64,000 bases of DNA from Nostoc sp. UHCC 0302 (GCF_038096175.1 NZ_CP151099.1:2544501-2608500); one strand, 5' to 3'; shown: positions 1 through 9,522, counted from the stretch's first letter. The notes: a model not told the origin generated them from the sequence alone. Program-made: numbers and translations.

Positions 1-160
1 CTGGGAATGCTCACCAAAGCTAACAAGCAAAAGGACAAATCACTCTTTGGCAAAATCCCAAAATTGTTAATTGGGAGAGAAGTATGAGCGGCAGCTATTG
101 CCAATCAAAACTTCGGACTTTTTAATCAACCGCAACCGATTTTGAGGAACTTGAGATTGT

Positions 161-808
161 ATGGCTAACGTTTATGACTGGTTTGAGGAACGCTTGGAGA
201 TTCAGGCGATCGCTGAAGACGTAACCAGCAAGTATGTCCCTCCCCATGTCAATATCTTTTACTGTCTGGGTGGAATTACCCTAACTTGCTTTCTCATCCA
301 GTTTGCCACTGGATTTGCCATGACATTCTACTACAAGCCAACAGTCACCGAAGCTTACTCCTCGGTGCAGTACATCATGAATGAAGTCAACTTCGGCTGG
401 CTAATTCGCTCCGTCCACCGCTGGTCTGCCAGCATGATGGTGTTAATGATGATTTTGCACACCTTCCGGGTTTACCTGACTGGTGGTTTCAAAAAGCCCC
501 GCGAATTGACCTGGATAAGTGGTGTGATCTTGGCAGTAATCACCGTTTCCTTTGGCGTGACTGGCTACTCTCTGCCTTGGGATCAAGTTGGCTACTGGGC
601 TGTAAAAATCGTCAGCGGCGTACCAGAAGCAATTCCTGTAGTTGGTGTTCTAATCTCTGACCTGCTACGCGGCGGTTCTAGTGTTGGACAAGGAACACTA
701 ACTCGCTATTACAGCGCACACACCTTTGTGCTGCCTTGGTTGATTGCAGTCTTCATGCTGTTTCACTTCTTGATGATTCGCAAACAAGGTATTTCTGGGC
801 CTTTGTAA
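161..808 (+). CDS. petB: cytochrome b6 (PetB)
   Basis: Core b-type subunit of the thylakoid cytochrome b6f complex, which oxidises plastoquinol and pumps protons. The 215-residue length is exactly that of the family. The heme-ligand histidines are visible at residues 86, 100, 187 and 202 ([26 protein letters not shown]), and Cys35 (FYCLGG) is the residue that holds the extra covalent heme c-prime. Four membrane segments follow the amphipathic N-terminus. The ATG start gives the conserved [12 protein letters not shown] beginning. It is followed 234 bp downstream by petD, the usual cyanobacterial arrangement in which the b-type subunit is split in two. The first 160 bases of the window are its 5' region and hold no gene I can recognise. 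Confidence 0.98.
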   Translation: MANVYDWFEERLEIQAIAEDVTSKYVPPHVNIFYCLGGITLTCFLIQFATGFAMTFYYKPTVTEAYSSVQYIMNEVNFGWLIRSVHRWSASMMVLMMILHTFRVYLTGGFKKPRELTWISGVILAVITVSFGVTGYSLPWDQVGYWAVKIVSGVPEAIPVVGVLISDLLRGGSSVGQGTLTRYYSAHTFVLPWLIAVFMLFHFLMIRKQGISGPL

Positions 809-1042
809 TCTCGGCTATTAGCGAAACACAAAAGTTTTCAGTTTCCAGATGGAGTTGTTTGTTTTAAACTTATGAAAAATAAGAATCTAGCCACAAATAA
901 GTTACAAGAAAACAAGCACTTACATCTGAAGCTGAAAACTGTAGACCACCTCAAAGCGGCTTGCCGCAGACTAGGTTTGCCTGAAAGCTGACAGTATTCG
1001 CAAATGCCATAATTCAAGTTAAGTAGGAGAACACATAAAAAA

Positions 1043-1525
1043 ATGGCAACACAAAAAAAACCTGATCTGAGCGATCCTACGTTAAGAGCCAAACTCGCCA
1101 AAGGCATGGGCCACAACTACTATGGCGAACCTGCTTGGCCTAATGACCTACTTTACGTATTTCCAATCGTAATCATGGGTTCGTTCGCTGCTATTGTGGC
1201 TCTAGCTGTGCTAGATCCCGCTGGAACCGGTGAGCCAGCAAATCCTTTTGCCACCCCCTTGGAAATTTTGCCAGAGTGGTACTTGTTTCCTGTATTCCAG
1301 ATTTTGCGATCGCTTCCTAACAAACTTTTAGGAGTGTTAGCAATGGCATCTGTACCTCTGGGCTTGATCCTCGTTCCCTTTATTGAGAACGTCAACAAGT
1401 TCCAAAACCCCTTCCGCCGTCCAGTTGCAACCACAGTGTTCCTCTTTGGCACTCTGGTGACTCTATGGCTAGGTATCGGTGCAGCCTTACCATTAGATAA
1501 GTCTCTGACCTTGGGACTTTTCTAA
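1043..1525 (+). CDS. petD: cytochrome b6f complex subunit IV (PetD)
   Basis: Subunit IV of the cytochrome b6f complex, equivalent to the C-terminal half of mitochondrial cytochrome b and forming part of the quinol-oxidation site. It has the family length of 160 residues. The diagnostic PEWY motif is at residues 77-80 ([15 protein letters not shown]), and three membrane segments follow. An AGGAGA ribosome-binding site lies about 13 bases before the ATG. It probably shares a transcript with petB. A perfect inverted repeat 20 bases after the stop is the likely end of that transcript. Confidence 0.98.
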   Translation: MATQKKPDLSDPTLRAKLAKGMGHNYYGEPAWPNDLLYVFPIVIMGSFAAIVALAVLDPAGTGEPANPFATPLEILPEWYLFPVFQILRSLPNKLLGVLAMASVPLGLILVPFIENVNKFQNPFRRPVATTVFLFGTLVTLWLGIGAALPLDKSLTLGLF

Positions 1526-1545
1526 ATTAGTCACGACAAACTGTT

Positions 1546-1616
1546 TTGACGCCTGTGAGTTTCAAGAGTATATATTTAGGTATGCTTTTGATAAAATTAA
1601 CAGGCGTCAATTTTAA
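1546..1616 (+). terminator. candidate petBD terminator
   Basis: An 11-bp perfect inverted repeat (TTGACGCCTGT at 1546-1556, ACAGGCGTCAA at 1600-1610) is followed by TTTTAAT. The 43-base loop is long for an intrinsic terminator, so it could also be a small palindromic insertion. Position just after petD favours a terminator role. Confidence 0.45.
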
Positions 1617-1736
1617 TAGTCCTGATAGAATCTAAGATTTTAAGTTTTGGATTAAAATGGTATTCCAGAAGCTAAAATCGCTAAAAGTCAACAAATACAA
1701 ACAATTTTCACTTACTTATTATTCAAGTCACGGTCA

Positions 1737-2180
1737 ATGCTTAGCGCAATGCAGCAAGACCATCTGACGGTGAAGAGCGAACTCAAGCTCCTAAACCAAG
1801 TACAACAATGGTTTGATCAATTTTGTCGGCAACATTTGTCTCAACTCGGCTGGTCACCAACCCAACTTTCTTGCCTCAAATTAGCATTAGCAGAAGGTTT
1901 TACCAACGCTGTTCGTCATGCCCATCACGCTTTACCACCGGAAACAACCATAGAAATTGACATTTGTCTATGGATTGACCGATTAGAAATTAAAATTTGG
2001 GATCACGGAAAACCTTTCAATCCTGATGCGATCGCCGAGCCAGAACCAGGTACTTTGCAAGTAGGTGGATATGGATGGTTTCTCCTGCGGCGTTTGGCTG
2101 ACCGTGTTGTCTACGAACGTGGTGCGGATGGTAGAAATTGTCTACTCATAGTTAAATACTTTGTAGAAGGACAACAGTAA
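1737..2180 (+). CDS. RsbW-like anti-sigma factor / serine kinase (HATPase_c)
   Basis: A single-domain GHKL ATPase of the anti-sigma/serine-kinase type that typically binds sigma factors or phosphorylates STAS antagonists in partner-switching systems. The N-box is LALAEGFTNAVRHAH (about residues 50-64, with the catalytic Glu and the Mg-binding Asn), G1 is DHGKPF, and G2 is GGYGWFLLRRL. The 147-residue length suits a lone HATPase domain. No STAS antagonist or PP2C phosphatase gene is adjacent, so its partners must lie elsewhere. An in-frame ATG at 1749 is an equally possible start; neither has a strong ribosome-binding site. Confidence 0.85.
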   Translation: MLSAMQQDHLTVKSELKLLNQVQQWFDQFCRQHLSQLGWSPTQLSCLKLALAEGFTNAVRHAHHALPPETTIEIDICLWIDRLEIKIWDHGKPFNPDAIAEPEPGTLQVGGYGWFLLRRLADRVVYERGADGRNCLLIVKYFVEGQQ

Positions 2181-2205
2181 GGGTAAGGCATCATAAAAGT
2201 ATGTA

Positions 2206-2244
2206 AAGCAAGAATGCATCTGAAAGTCGAAAGCATTCTTGCTT
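2206..2244 (+). terminator. hairpin after the anti-sigma factor gene
   Basis: A 12-bp perfect stem (AAGCAAGAATGC / GCATTCTTGCTT) with a 15-base loop lies 26 bases after the stop codon at 2180. There is no clear T-run, so a transcript-end role is likely but not certain. Confidence 0.4.
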
Positions 2245-2639
2245 CACCATTAAACTCAGTTTTACTCCTAATAGAGATTAAAAGCAATTAAAAGTGGTGC
2301 TGTCTTTTAAGTCCTATGTTTGAGCGCAATTGAGTATAAAGCCAGAACCTCACAGAGTAAAATAAAGGCTCCCCCCTCTCCTTAGTAAAGTTACGGTGTA
2401 CACACAAGTCGGAAAACCTTATCCACAATTGATTTGAATCTGGTAGCGTGCTTTATGGGCTTTAGTCCTAACGTACCGGAAATCTCTGAAGGCGAATGAG
2501 CGTCTGGGGTTTCCCCAAGTGGAGGAGCCAGCCGCGTAGGGGGGTCTCCCGACTTGAGCGGACTGGCGTCAAGCGGCGTCAGGCGACTGCTGAACCCGAA
2601 AGGTGCGTTAGCTTACGGCGTAACACACCCTTGTATATT
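2245..2639. other. non-coding accessory DNA with palindromic insertions
   Basis: No convincing gene. The stretch carries a GTGTACACACAAGTC sequence (about 2397-2411) that recurs at 23368-23382 and inverted at 23896-23910. It also has a GC-rich block (about 2500-2600) of overlapping small palindromes such as GGGGTTTCCCC, of the kind dispersed through Nostocales genomes. Short open frames here are by-products of these palindromes. Confidence 0.5.
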
Positions 2640-2849
2640 GAAAGAAGTGGTAGACCGTCGCACCCTTGGTCATATTAGACCGCTTTGTAGCATGGGTCAC
2701 TACAAAAATCTCCATGACAGAACTCGAACAGTCGCCGGGGTCAAAACTTTGAGTACTGATATTTAAAGCATACAGTCCGTATCGAGCAAGGAAGAGTGAA
2801 ATCAAGGGGATGAATTCAACATAAAAATTAGCAATGTTGATTGGTAAAA
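2640..2849 (+). ncRNA. candidate IS110 bridge-RNA region
   Basis: IS110-group recombinases of the IS621 type are known to use a structured bridge RNA encoded in the non-coding DNA just upstream of the recombinase. This 210-bp stretch sits in that position. It contains stem-loops with large loops, for example CATGG/CCATG at 2691-2695 and 2712-2716 enclosing 16 bases. Element ends were not determined and no covariance search was possible, so the call is positional inference only. Confidence 0.25.
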
Positions 2850-3812
2850 ATGGACAATATTTCTGTAGGGGTGGGGATTGATGTTAGCAAAGCCACACTT
2901 GATGTTTACATCTGTCCAATGGGTAAAGCATTAAAGGTTGCTAACACAGAAGTAGAAATAGTTAATCTCGTTGAGTTATTAAAATCCTACTAGATCAACC
3001 TAATTGTCTTAGAAGCAAGGGGGGGATTAGAAAAAGAACCAGTAATTCAATTACAAGCCGCTTTGTTACCTGTGGCATTAATTAATCCACGCCTTGGCAG
3101 AGATTTTGCTAAAGCGACAGGGGAGCTTGCCAAAACGGATGCTATTGATGCACAAATTTTGGCACACTTTGGGGAAGCAATGAAACCCTAAGTGTTAGCA
3201 ATTGAATCAGAAACAGCACGTCAACTGAGTGAATTAATTAGTCGTAGAAGACAATTAGTTGAAATGCAGACAGCAGAAAAAAATCGCCGCTCACGTTCTT
3301 GTGGTAAAGCATTGGCAGATATTGAGGCTGATATTGAATATCTTGAAGGTAGTCTCAAACAACTCAATCAAGAAATTCAGGAATTGACTCAAAACAATAC
3401 TCAATGGATTGAGCAAGTTAATTTACTCAAAACTACTCCTGGTATTGGTCAAGTTATTTCTACAACCCTAGTTTCTGACTTACCATAACTAGGGAAGCTA
3501 ACCGCTAAACAAATCTCTCGTTTAGTTGGTGTCGCACCAATTAATCATGATAGCGGGTAACACAAAGGTAAGCGGATGATTAATAGTGGTCGCGCTGATG
3601 TTCGCGCCACTCTTTATATGGGTGCTGTTGTTGCTATGCGTCATAATCCGGTTATCAAAGCTTTTTATGAGCGCCTTGTTGAGCATGGTAAATCAAAAAA
3701 ATTGGCTCTGACTGCTTGCGTTCATAAAATGTTAATCATTTTAAATGCAATGGTTAGAGATAATCTACTTTGGTGCATTTCTAACCATAAACAACCAATT
3801 GTTAACGCTTAG
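2850..3812 (+). pseudogene. IS110-family transposase, inactivated by four in-frame stops
   Basis: Reading one frame from the ATG at 2850 gives an IS110-family DEDD recombinase. The N-terminal VGIDVSKATLDVYI block and VLEARGGLE carry the RuvC-like acidic residues, KTDAIDAQILAHF follows, and the C-terminal transposase_20 domain has LKTTPGIGQVISTTL, RLVGVAPINHDSG and GRADVRATLYMGAVVAMRHNP. Stops interrupt it at 2991-2993 (TAG), 3189-3191, 3486-3488 and 3558-3560 (TAA). There are no frameshifts and the frame is otherwise complete to 3812, about 320 codons, the normal family length. At each stop Gln or Glu would fit the family pattern. It is therefore a relatively recent, substitution-only corpse. 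Confidence 0.9.
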
Positions 3813-4746
3813 TGACCTCATCATTTTTATACTTTTAATTAGTCTCACTCGTGAACGATCGCATTCCTTGGGTCAATTGATTCTGCTGTTTTACCTACAC
3901 CAGAGATCCAGCAACTGAGAAAGATTCGGCGGCGCAGCAGAGTGTCTGATGCGGGCTTTGACTATTTAGACTACAAGCCCCAAGTCTTGTAGCCCGTACC
4001 AAACACCGTCGAATCTAGCGCTGCGTTCCTCAGTTGCGTCAATCCTCCTACCCTCGCTTTTTTGTTAATGAGCGCTTGACAATCAAGACAGTCGCTACAT
4101 CTATATCAAATTTATATTTCTTTATATACCTTGAATTTTTATCACCGACTTACTTGCTTACAGATGTAAAATTATTAACATCTAGCTGGTATCATGTTAT
4201 AACTATGTTAACTAACACAAATAATTACATTTCATCTTTCATGTATAAAACATGATTTTTGTCATCTATCATACTAGAGATAATTTTTGATAGATGCATC
4301 AATAGGTGTAGTCTTATTTATAAAAAATAGCAATGCTAATTACTGATTTTTTAGAAATGAATTAGTTAAATTAGCAGTAATATGTTGTTAGCAAACAGCA
4401 ATTAGCCCATTAAATGCTATCTATATATCTTTCAGCGGTTCAGTTGCAGCTTATGCCAAGCCTCCTGATTCACATAGCAGTTTTCTCAAAAAAATATTTT
4501 ATTCATGCACTAGTTTCGGCAATTCTGATGTTCCAAACTGGTTACAGTTTCTCAAGCAAATATTAGTATCTCTGGTACATACATCACAAGTAGAAGGCTG
4601 ATAGTTTTCATAACTTGACATTTAATATCAATGGCAGTTTTAGCTAGTTACTGTTAGCTTTTTGCTTAGATTAAGTGTCGAATATTTTTCATTGGGTATG
4701 CAAAATATTCTCAGTTATGTGTTATTACACTCATGTAAATTACTAA
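3813..4746. other. AT-rich non-coding stretch
   Basis: No gene is supported. The first 200 bases probably include the 3' end of the dead IS110 element, but I could not place its end. A hairpin CTACAAG/CTTGTAG lies at about 3971-3992. The rest is AT-rich with scattered stops on both strands. Confidence 0.4.
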
Positions 4747-4934
4747 TACAGCAGAATTCAAGAGTCAGAAGTCAGAAGGAAAACAAGCTTTCTACCTAAC
4801 TTTACTTCGACTCCTTTCGGCTTCTCTACGAGACCAAGGCGTAGCTTGCTTCCCCCTAGGGGTACGCTCAAGGCAAGCTGCTCAGTAATCATGAGACCTA
4901 TATTGTGTACTTCATCAACTTGAAATCTGCTGTA
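4747..4934 (+). repeat. TACAGCAG-ended small repeat, copy 1 (itself interrupted)
   Basis: It begins TACAGCAGAATTC and ends CTGCTGTA, like the copies at 6188-6286 and 16459-16661, and shares internal text with them (around GTACTTCATC). Relative to the 6188 copy it has about 80 extra bases (about 4806-4890) made of palindromic sequence (TCTCTACGAGAC, GGCAAGCTGCTCAG). A related sequence occurs at about 28550-28612. Confidence 0.6.
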
Positions 4935-4979
4935 ACTGCTTCATAACTTACATTTCACTTAAATATAGGTAAAGAATTA

Positions 4980-5483
4980 ATGTGGTTAAGTACACGAGCA
5001 ATCTTACGTGTCAATAATCGCCAATGGCTTGACTATTTTGACTCTCTGGGTCTCCCCCATAGAACAGAAATTCGCAGTATCGATTCTTGGTGCAATCCTC
5101 ACGTTCATTACTCCGAAAATTTTCGCTTGCACTCACTAGAACAAGCTTGGGATTTACTTGATTGGTTACCTAGTCCTATTTCTATACGGCAATATTATCT
5201 CCTTTTTACAAATGCCGATAAACAAAGGATTTTATTAAACCATCCTCGATTGCAGTTACTGGGACATGATTTATTAGATCGCGAATTTAACTCTTCATTG
5301 TTAAACTATCGTCCCTGGAAAGGAACTTTAGCTCCTCTTGCTCAAAGGGTTAATAAGTACGGTCTACTTAGTTGGGATGATGCTAAAGCTGCTCAAGCCA
5401 TTCTTCCAGAACTTTGGCATGGTGTACCTCGTTCATGGGTAACAATTGGGGCTTTATTTGAAATTTTGCCCCTAATGGCATAA
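4980..5483 (+). CDS. conserved hypothetical protein, 167 aa
   Basis: I do not recognise this protein. The 167-residue frame has balanced, soluble-protein composition rich in Trp, Leu and Arg, with no signal peptide or membrane segment. It contains a RSIDSWCNPHVHYS segment with Cys/His and an LEQAWDLLDWLPSPISIRQYY helix. The base composition and codon usage look genuine, and the ATG is preceded by AGGTAAAG at a plausible distance. It stands alone between a repeat and the KGG-protein gene. It could be an accessory gene specific to Nostocales. Confidence 0.6.
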   Translation: MWLSTRAILRVNNRQWLDYFDSLGLPHRTEIRSIDSWCNPHVHYSENFRLHSLEQAWDLLDWLPSPISIRQYYLLFTNADKQRILLNHPRLQLLGHDLLDREFNSSLLNYRPWKGTLAPLAQRVNKYGLLSWDDAKAAQAILPELWHGVPRSWVTIGALFEILPLMA

Positions 5484-5808
5484 TATTAACGACTTATTGA
5501 AGAAAAATACGTTCGTTGCAATTCTGAAGCATAAGGAAGAAATAAGTAGTTTTTTGTGGACTGCACCTATCAAGGTTTAGACTATATCCGCTTTCAGTCA
5601 GCCGCTAAACTAGCTCTATAAAAATTGTAACTTTAGTTATATATCTCTAGAAGAAATTAGACTTGTATATTTCTCTCTAAAGAACCATGAATTTGGTAGA
5701 TTTACAGACATAATTTAAAGCAATAAGACAACTCTAATGAAAAGCTTTTCGAGTTTCCCACTAGCTCAAAAGCTAGCAAAGGATTAATAATTTACAAGGA
5801 GTTTTATT
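5484..5808. promoter_or_regulatory. 5' region of the KGG stress-protein gene
   Basis: No gene seen. It holds the presumed promoter of the downstream gene. The inverted pair CTAGCTCAAA/AGCTAGC lies at about 5761-5777, and a clear ribosome-binding site ACAAGGAG lies at 5794-5801, 8 bases before the ATG. Confidence 0.4.
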
Positions 5809-6111
5809 ATGTCAGATACTAGCAACCGTGGTTTTGCTTCCATGGATGAAGATAAACAGCGTGAAATTGCCAGCAAAGGCGGACAAGCTGCCCATGAAAA
5901 AGGTACTGCTCATGAATTCACTTCTGAAGAAGCTCGTGAAGCTGGACAAAAGGGCGGAAAAGTTGCTCATGAAAAAGGTACTGCTCATGAGTTCACTTCC
6001 GAAGAAGCTCGTGAAGCTGGGCGTAAGGGTGGTGAAAGTGTAAGCCAAGATAGAGAACACATGGCTGACATTGGCCGTGAAGGTGGCAAGAAGTCTCACA
6101 ATGACGATTGA
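5809..6111 (+). CDS. KGG-repeat stress protein (GsiB/Con-10 type)
   Basis: A small hydrophilic protein built of imperfect repeats with the KGG motif of the stress-induced (KGG) family, which includes B. subtilis GsiB and fungal Con-10. Members accumulate under general stress or desiccation and are thought to act like LEA proteins; no enzymatic role is known. The 100 residues contain RGFASMDEDKQREIASKGGQ, then two near-identical units (KGGQAAHEKGTAHEFTSEEA and its neighbour), then GRKGGESV and GREGGKKSHNDD. It is highly charged and Cys-free. The strong ribosome-binding site suggests high expression. The DNA repeat within the gene (about 5890-6020) shows recent internal duplication. Confidence 0.9.
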   Translation: MSDTSNRGFASMDEDKQREIASKGGQAAHEKGTAHEFTSEEAREAGQKGGKVAHEKGTAHEFTSEEAREAGRKGGESVSQDREHMADIGREGGKKSHNDD

Positions 6112-6462
6112 GCAAAGCTCAGTGCCGTTCGCGTTAGCATCTCCTAAAGGAGAAGGCAATCGCAATTCAGATAGAATGCCGCTTAATTACAGCAGAATTC
6201 AGAAGCCAGGAGTCAGGAATAAAAGAGGTTTTATATATAGCTTTTAAACTTAGACCCTGTACTTCGTTTACTTGCCAACTGCTGTAAATTGAAACCTGAA
6301 TTCTGCTGTATATTCAAGCGATCGCACTTTACCCCCAATGACTTCAACACTCTCAATCGTAAAGGTTTCGCACTTAAAAAGCTCCTGAATTCTGAAGAAT
6401 GTATTCTTCTTCAATTTGGTATCAGGGGCAACATTGAAGTATTGGGGGCTTTGAAGGATCTA
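6112..6462. other. non-coding, two small repeats
   Basis: It holds a small palindromic repeat (about 6125-6165, around CTCCTAAAGGAG) and the TACAGCAG-ended repeat described separately. No terminator for the minus-strand cluster that ends at 6463 is obvious. Confidence 0.4.
6188..6310 (+). repeat. TACAGCAG-ended small repeat, copy 2 plus an extra end
   Basis: A copy of about 99 bp (6188-6286) begins TACAGCAGAATTCAG and ends CTGCTGTA. It is followed at once by an inverted extra end, CTGAATTCTGCTGTA (6296-6310). Its interior (TATATAGCTTTTAAACTTAG) matches the copy at 16459-16661. Both ends carry TA, which fits a Tc1/IS630-type miniature element. Confidence 0.65.
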
Positions 6463-7785
6463 CTAGCGATAATCCTGTCGCTGAATATCTCGCAGACGAG
6501 CCGCATCACGCATACCATATTCAGGACGACAAAAACGATTTAATTGCATTTCAAAAAATTCTCGATTGGCTTGTAAATGCTTGGGATTTGGGTCATCTAA
6601 AGGATATAAAAGTGCAGTTCGCAAAGCTTGAATTACCGCAGATGTGACATTGTACATTGACCGCTGGAAAGTAACTCCCAACTGAATCAACATATCGTCT
6701 TCACTGCGGCAATATTTTTTGTAGTACTCAACAAGATATTCTGGCAAAAAATGCAACATATCTTGCATTAACAGTGTTGGTGGAATGCCTGCTGTACCAA
6801 CAGGAAATACATCGGCATAGAGAATACCATAGTGGAAATCTTCCTGCTTATCAGGTACTTGACCCGCTTGAGCATTGTAAGATTTTGTTCCCCGAAAAGG
6901 AGCAGTACGATAAAAGACAGCTTCGACGTAGGGTAATGCTGCTTCGTAAAGCCAAGTAAAGCCTTTGGATTTGGGGATAATTTCGTAGCATTCGCCTCGA
7001 ATATAAACATGGTGGTAAATGGGACGGCCTGCGATCGCAAAAATTCCATTCACCAAGAAATTCATGGCATCGGGGACGCCTTTAAATCCACCTTCGTCAT
7101 AGATGTCTGACATTTCAAAGAAAACTGGAGCCATGACTTCCCAGAACAAGCCCAGATTAGCGTAGTAAGACATCTGGCGGCACTGTTCTAAAAACATATC
7201 TGGAAATAGCTTGTAGAGTCCCAGCATGAGGGGATTACCTTGAAAGTATGCCCTAATTGCCCTGTCTGCATTGGCTTTGTACTCTTCGCTATCCAAATAA
7301 GCATCAAATTGATTCACTGGCGTGTACATCTGACGATGCCAAAGCATAGCCCGCATACAAGCTTCGGCAAATTCCATGTTGATGCGATCGTGAAACAAGT
7401 GATGTAATAACTTTGGCATTTTGAAAGTTTCACCCTTTTCTATAAATGCCAAAAGTTCGGGGTGGGCAGTTGCTTTACCACGCCAAATTCGCAAATCTGC
7501 ATCATCACCTGCATAGTGATTGTGGCGCTCTAAATACTCTTCGGGCAAGAAATATTTAAATAAAGGCAACGGTTCTAAAAATACGCGTTCGGCAATATAA
7601 AGCAAGTCACGCCAATAAAAATCCATCGGCACTGCATAAGCTTTATAAATACCGATAATTTGCATGAGGTTTTCTGGCGTATCCGGTAACATGGAACCGC
7701 CAGCTTCCAAGCGATGAATTACTTCTGCAAATTCATGTGTAGAAGGAGGTAATTTAGTTACAGGTCTATCTGGAGTTTGTACCAT
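6463..7785 (-). CDS. cupB: CO2 hydration protein of NDH-1 (CupA/CupB, ChpX/Y type)
   Basis: A soluble, carbonic-anhydrase-like subunit that docks on specialised NDH-1 complexes and converts CO2 to bicarbonate in the cytoplasm. The start is set at 7785 (MVQTPDRPV), giving 440 residues preceded by AGAGGAAA. The longer frame to 7926 would translate tandem heptamers and is rejected. The segment HHLFHDR (residues 128-134) places a His and an Arg five residues apart, at nearly the numbering I recall for the zinc-binding pair of CupA in the NDH-1MS structure. Upstream on the same strand are ndhD, a carbonic anhydrase and ndhF. No cupS gene follows, so the constitutive CupB type is slightly favoured; the A/B choice needs a tree. 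Confidence 0.88.
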   Translation of the reverse strand: MVQTPDRPVTKLPPSTHEFAEVIHRLEAGGSMLPDTPENLMQIIGIYKAYAVPMDFYWRDLLYIAERVFLEPLPLFKYFLPEEYLERHNHYAGDDADLRIWRGKATAHPELLAFIEKGETFKMPKLLHHLFHDRINMEFAEACMRAMLWHRQMYTPVNQFDAYLDSEEYKANADRAIRAYFQGNPLMLGLYKLFPDMFLEQCRQMSYYANLGLFWEVMAPVFFEMSDIYDEGGFKGVPDAMNFLVNGIFAIAGRPIYHHVYIRGECYEIIPKSKGFTWLYEAALPYVEAVFYRTAPFRGTKSYNAQAGQVPDKQEDFHYGILYADVFPVGTAGIPPTLLMQDMLHFLPEYLVEYYKKYCRSEDDMLIQLGVTFQRSMYNVTSAVIQALRTALLYPLDDPNPKHLQANREFFEMQLNRFCRPEYGMRDAARLRDIQRQDYR

Positions 7786-7804
7786 TTCAATTTCCTCTGT
7801 TTTT

Positions 7805-7865
7805 GGGAACTGGGAACTGGGAACTGGGAACTGGGGATTGGGGATTGGGGACTGGGAAGTGGGGA
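7805..7865. repeat. short tandem heptamer repeats (GGGAACT / GGGGATT)
   Basis: Seven-base units GGGAACT, then GGGGATT, run in tandem between ndhD and the CO2-hydration gene. A polypyrimidine tract (about 7967-8026) flanks the other side. This STRR type is common in heterocystous cyanobacteria. It lengthens the gap inside the presumed operon to 234 bp. Confidence 0.85.
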
Positions 7866-8019
7866 AGGTGGGGCCCCTCTGGGGATAAGGGGTAATGGGG
7901 ATTAACAGTGCTGAGTCAAAAGTCAAAAGTCAGAAAATAGTAATTATTTTCTTAATCTCCTCCTTGTCCCCCTTGTCTCCTTGCTTCCCCTTCCCCCTAC
8001 TCCCTGCCCCCCTGCTCCC

Positions 8020-9522
8020 TCATTCCTTAAGGGCTAGTTGGGGAGTTACAGTTTTTTCCAAAGCAGGTATTGTTGCAACCATTGCTGTAGTTGTCGGTTC
8101 TGTCCAACGCACTAACCAGGTAGGTTGTACTCCTAAGAATATGATTAGGGCTGCCAAGATGAGGGCTGGCATTTTCTCATGCCATTGAACTTGTTGATAG
8201 TAAGCAAGGCTGCTATCAAGTCTGCCGAAACAGGTGCGATTGAGAAGGATGACAAAGTAGACGGCAGTTAAGCCAGTTGCAACTATGCACAATAAAGTGG
8301 GAATAGGAAAAACAGAGTAACTGCCTTGGAAGACAATAAATTCGGCGATAAATCCTGTCATACCTGGAATGCCTGCGCTAGCCATTGCGCCTAAAACAAG
8401 TAGAGCGCTGGTGAGAGGTAAACCACGTATGGGACTCATCAAGCCATTGAGTTTATCTAACTCGCGGCTTCCCACCTTGGCTTCTACGATTCCCACCAAA
8501 TGGAAGAGGATGGCGAGGATAATACCATGGCTAAACATTTGGGCAACTGCACCGACGAGTGCTAAGGGGGTGCTAGCAGCGGCAGCTAAGAGAATGTAAC
8601 CCATGTGTCCAATCGAACTGTATGCCACCATGCGCTTGATGTCTTTTTGAGCGATCGCTACTACAGCTCCGTAAATAGCACTTACTGCTCCCCAAATTGC
8701 CAAAGATGGGGCAACAATACTCCAAGCATGGGGAAATAGTGCCAGTCCAAACCGCAAAATACCGTATGTTCCTAGCTTTGCCAATACGCCGCCAAGAAGA
8801 ATGGCGATCGGGGCGGAAGCTTCAACGTAAGCATCTGGTAACCAAGTATGCAAGGGAACCAGAGGAATTTTGATCCCAAAACCTAGTATTATTCCCACTA
8901 ACAGAATGATTTGCAGTGCAGTTGATAGGCCTTGGGTAGAAAGTGCATCATAATTAAAGCTGGAGGAGCCAGTTAGCCAGACTACACCTAAGAAAGTCGC
9001 CAGAATCAAGGCTCCAGAAACAGCAGTATATATAAGGAATTTAATCCCGGCGTAGCCTCGTTTTTGTCCTCCCCAAATGGAAATTAGCAGATAAAAGGGT
9101 ATTAATTCTAGTTCGTAGAACAGGAAAAATAGCAGTAAATTTTCTGCCAGAAATGCACCTGCAACCCCGCCGCTCACGAATAAAACCAGGGAATAGAAAA
9201 GCCGGGGACGTTCAGTCTGCTGACTACTACTGTAAATAGCAATCCAGGTGAGCAGACTATTTAAAATCAACATTAAGATGGAAATTCCATCAACTCCAAG
9301 CTTATAACTCAAACCAAGAGTTTCGTTCCAAGGTAGATACTCTTGTAACTGCATTCCTGGATTATTAATGTCAAATTTCAGCAGGAGGAAAAGATTCCAG
9401 AGAAGAATTATTCCAGAAAGAGTTAATGCTCCTAAACGAATACGATTGGCAGGAATATTTAGAGGCAAGCAGGCTATAAAAGCCGCAGTCACAATTGGGA
9501 GCCAAATCAAAACACTGAGCAT
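8020..9522 (-). CDS. ndhD: NDH-1 subunit D, CO2-uptake type (NdhD3/NdhD4)
   Basis: An antiporter-like proton-channel subunit of the thylakoid NDH-1 complex, 500 residues with about 14 membrane segments. The proton_antipo_M core is clear: SYKLGVDGISILMLILNSLLT, FYELELIPFYLLISIWGG with the conserved Glu, then PLHTWLPDAYVEASAPIAIL and ILLGGVLAKLGTYGILRF with the channel lysine, and AIAQKDIKRMVAYSSIGHMG. Its position between a carbonic anhydrase and a CO2-hydration gene marks it as the CO2-uptake form rather than NdhD1/D2. NdhD4 is slightly favoured for the reason given for the CO2-hydration gene. No strong ribosome-binding site precedes the ATG. Confidence 0.93.
   Translation of the reverse strand: MLSVLIWLPIVTAAFIACLPLNIPANRIRLGALTLSGIILLWNLFLLLKFDINNPGMQLQEYLPWNETLGLSYKLGVDGISILMLILNSLLTWIAIYSSSQQTERPRLFYSLVLFVSGGVAGAFLAENLLLFFLFYELELIPFYLLISIWGGQKRGYAGIKFLIYTAVSGALILATFLGVVWLTGSSSFNYDALSTQGLSTALQIILLVGIILGFGIKIPLVPLHTWLPDAYVEASAPIAILLGGVLAKLGTYGILRFGLALFPHAWSIVAPSLAIWGAVSAIYGAVVAIAQKDIKRMVAYSSIGHMGYILLAAAASTPLALVGAVAQMFSHGIILAILFHLVGIVEAKVGSRELDKLNGLMSPIRGLPLTSALLVLGAMASAGIPGMTGFIAEFIVFQGSYSVFPIPTLLCIVATGLTAVYFVILLNRTCFGRLDSSLAYYQQVQWHEKMPALILAALIIFLGVQPTWLVRWTEPTTTAMVATIPALEKTVTPQLALKE

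Noticed and set aside
2496-2805. Overlapping short open frames on both strands before the IS110 pseudogene
   Set aside because: They run through GC-rich palindromic repeats and the presumed IS110 5' region, with no recognisable protein and mutual overlap.
4034-4255. 73-codon frame on the plus strand
   Set aside because: AT-rich, no ribosome-binding site, no coherent domain or membrane pattern.
7786-7926. 47-codon N-terminal extension of the CO2-hydration protein
   Set aside because: It translates GGGAACT heptamers (proline/serine/glutamine text) and lies before a well-placed ribosome-binding site for the ATG at 7785.
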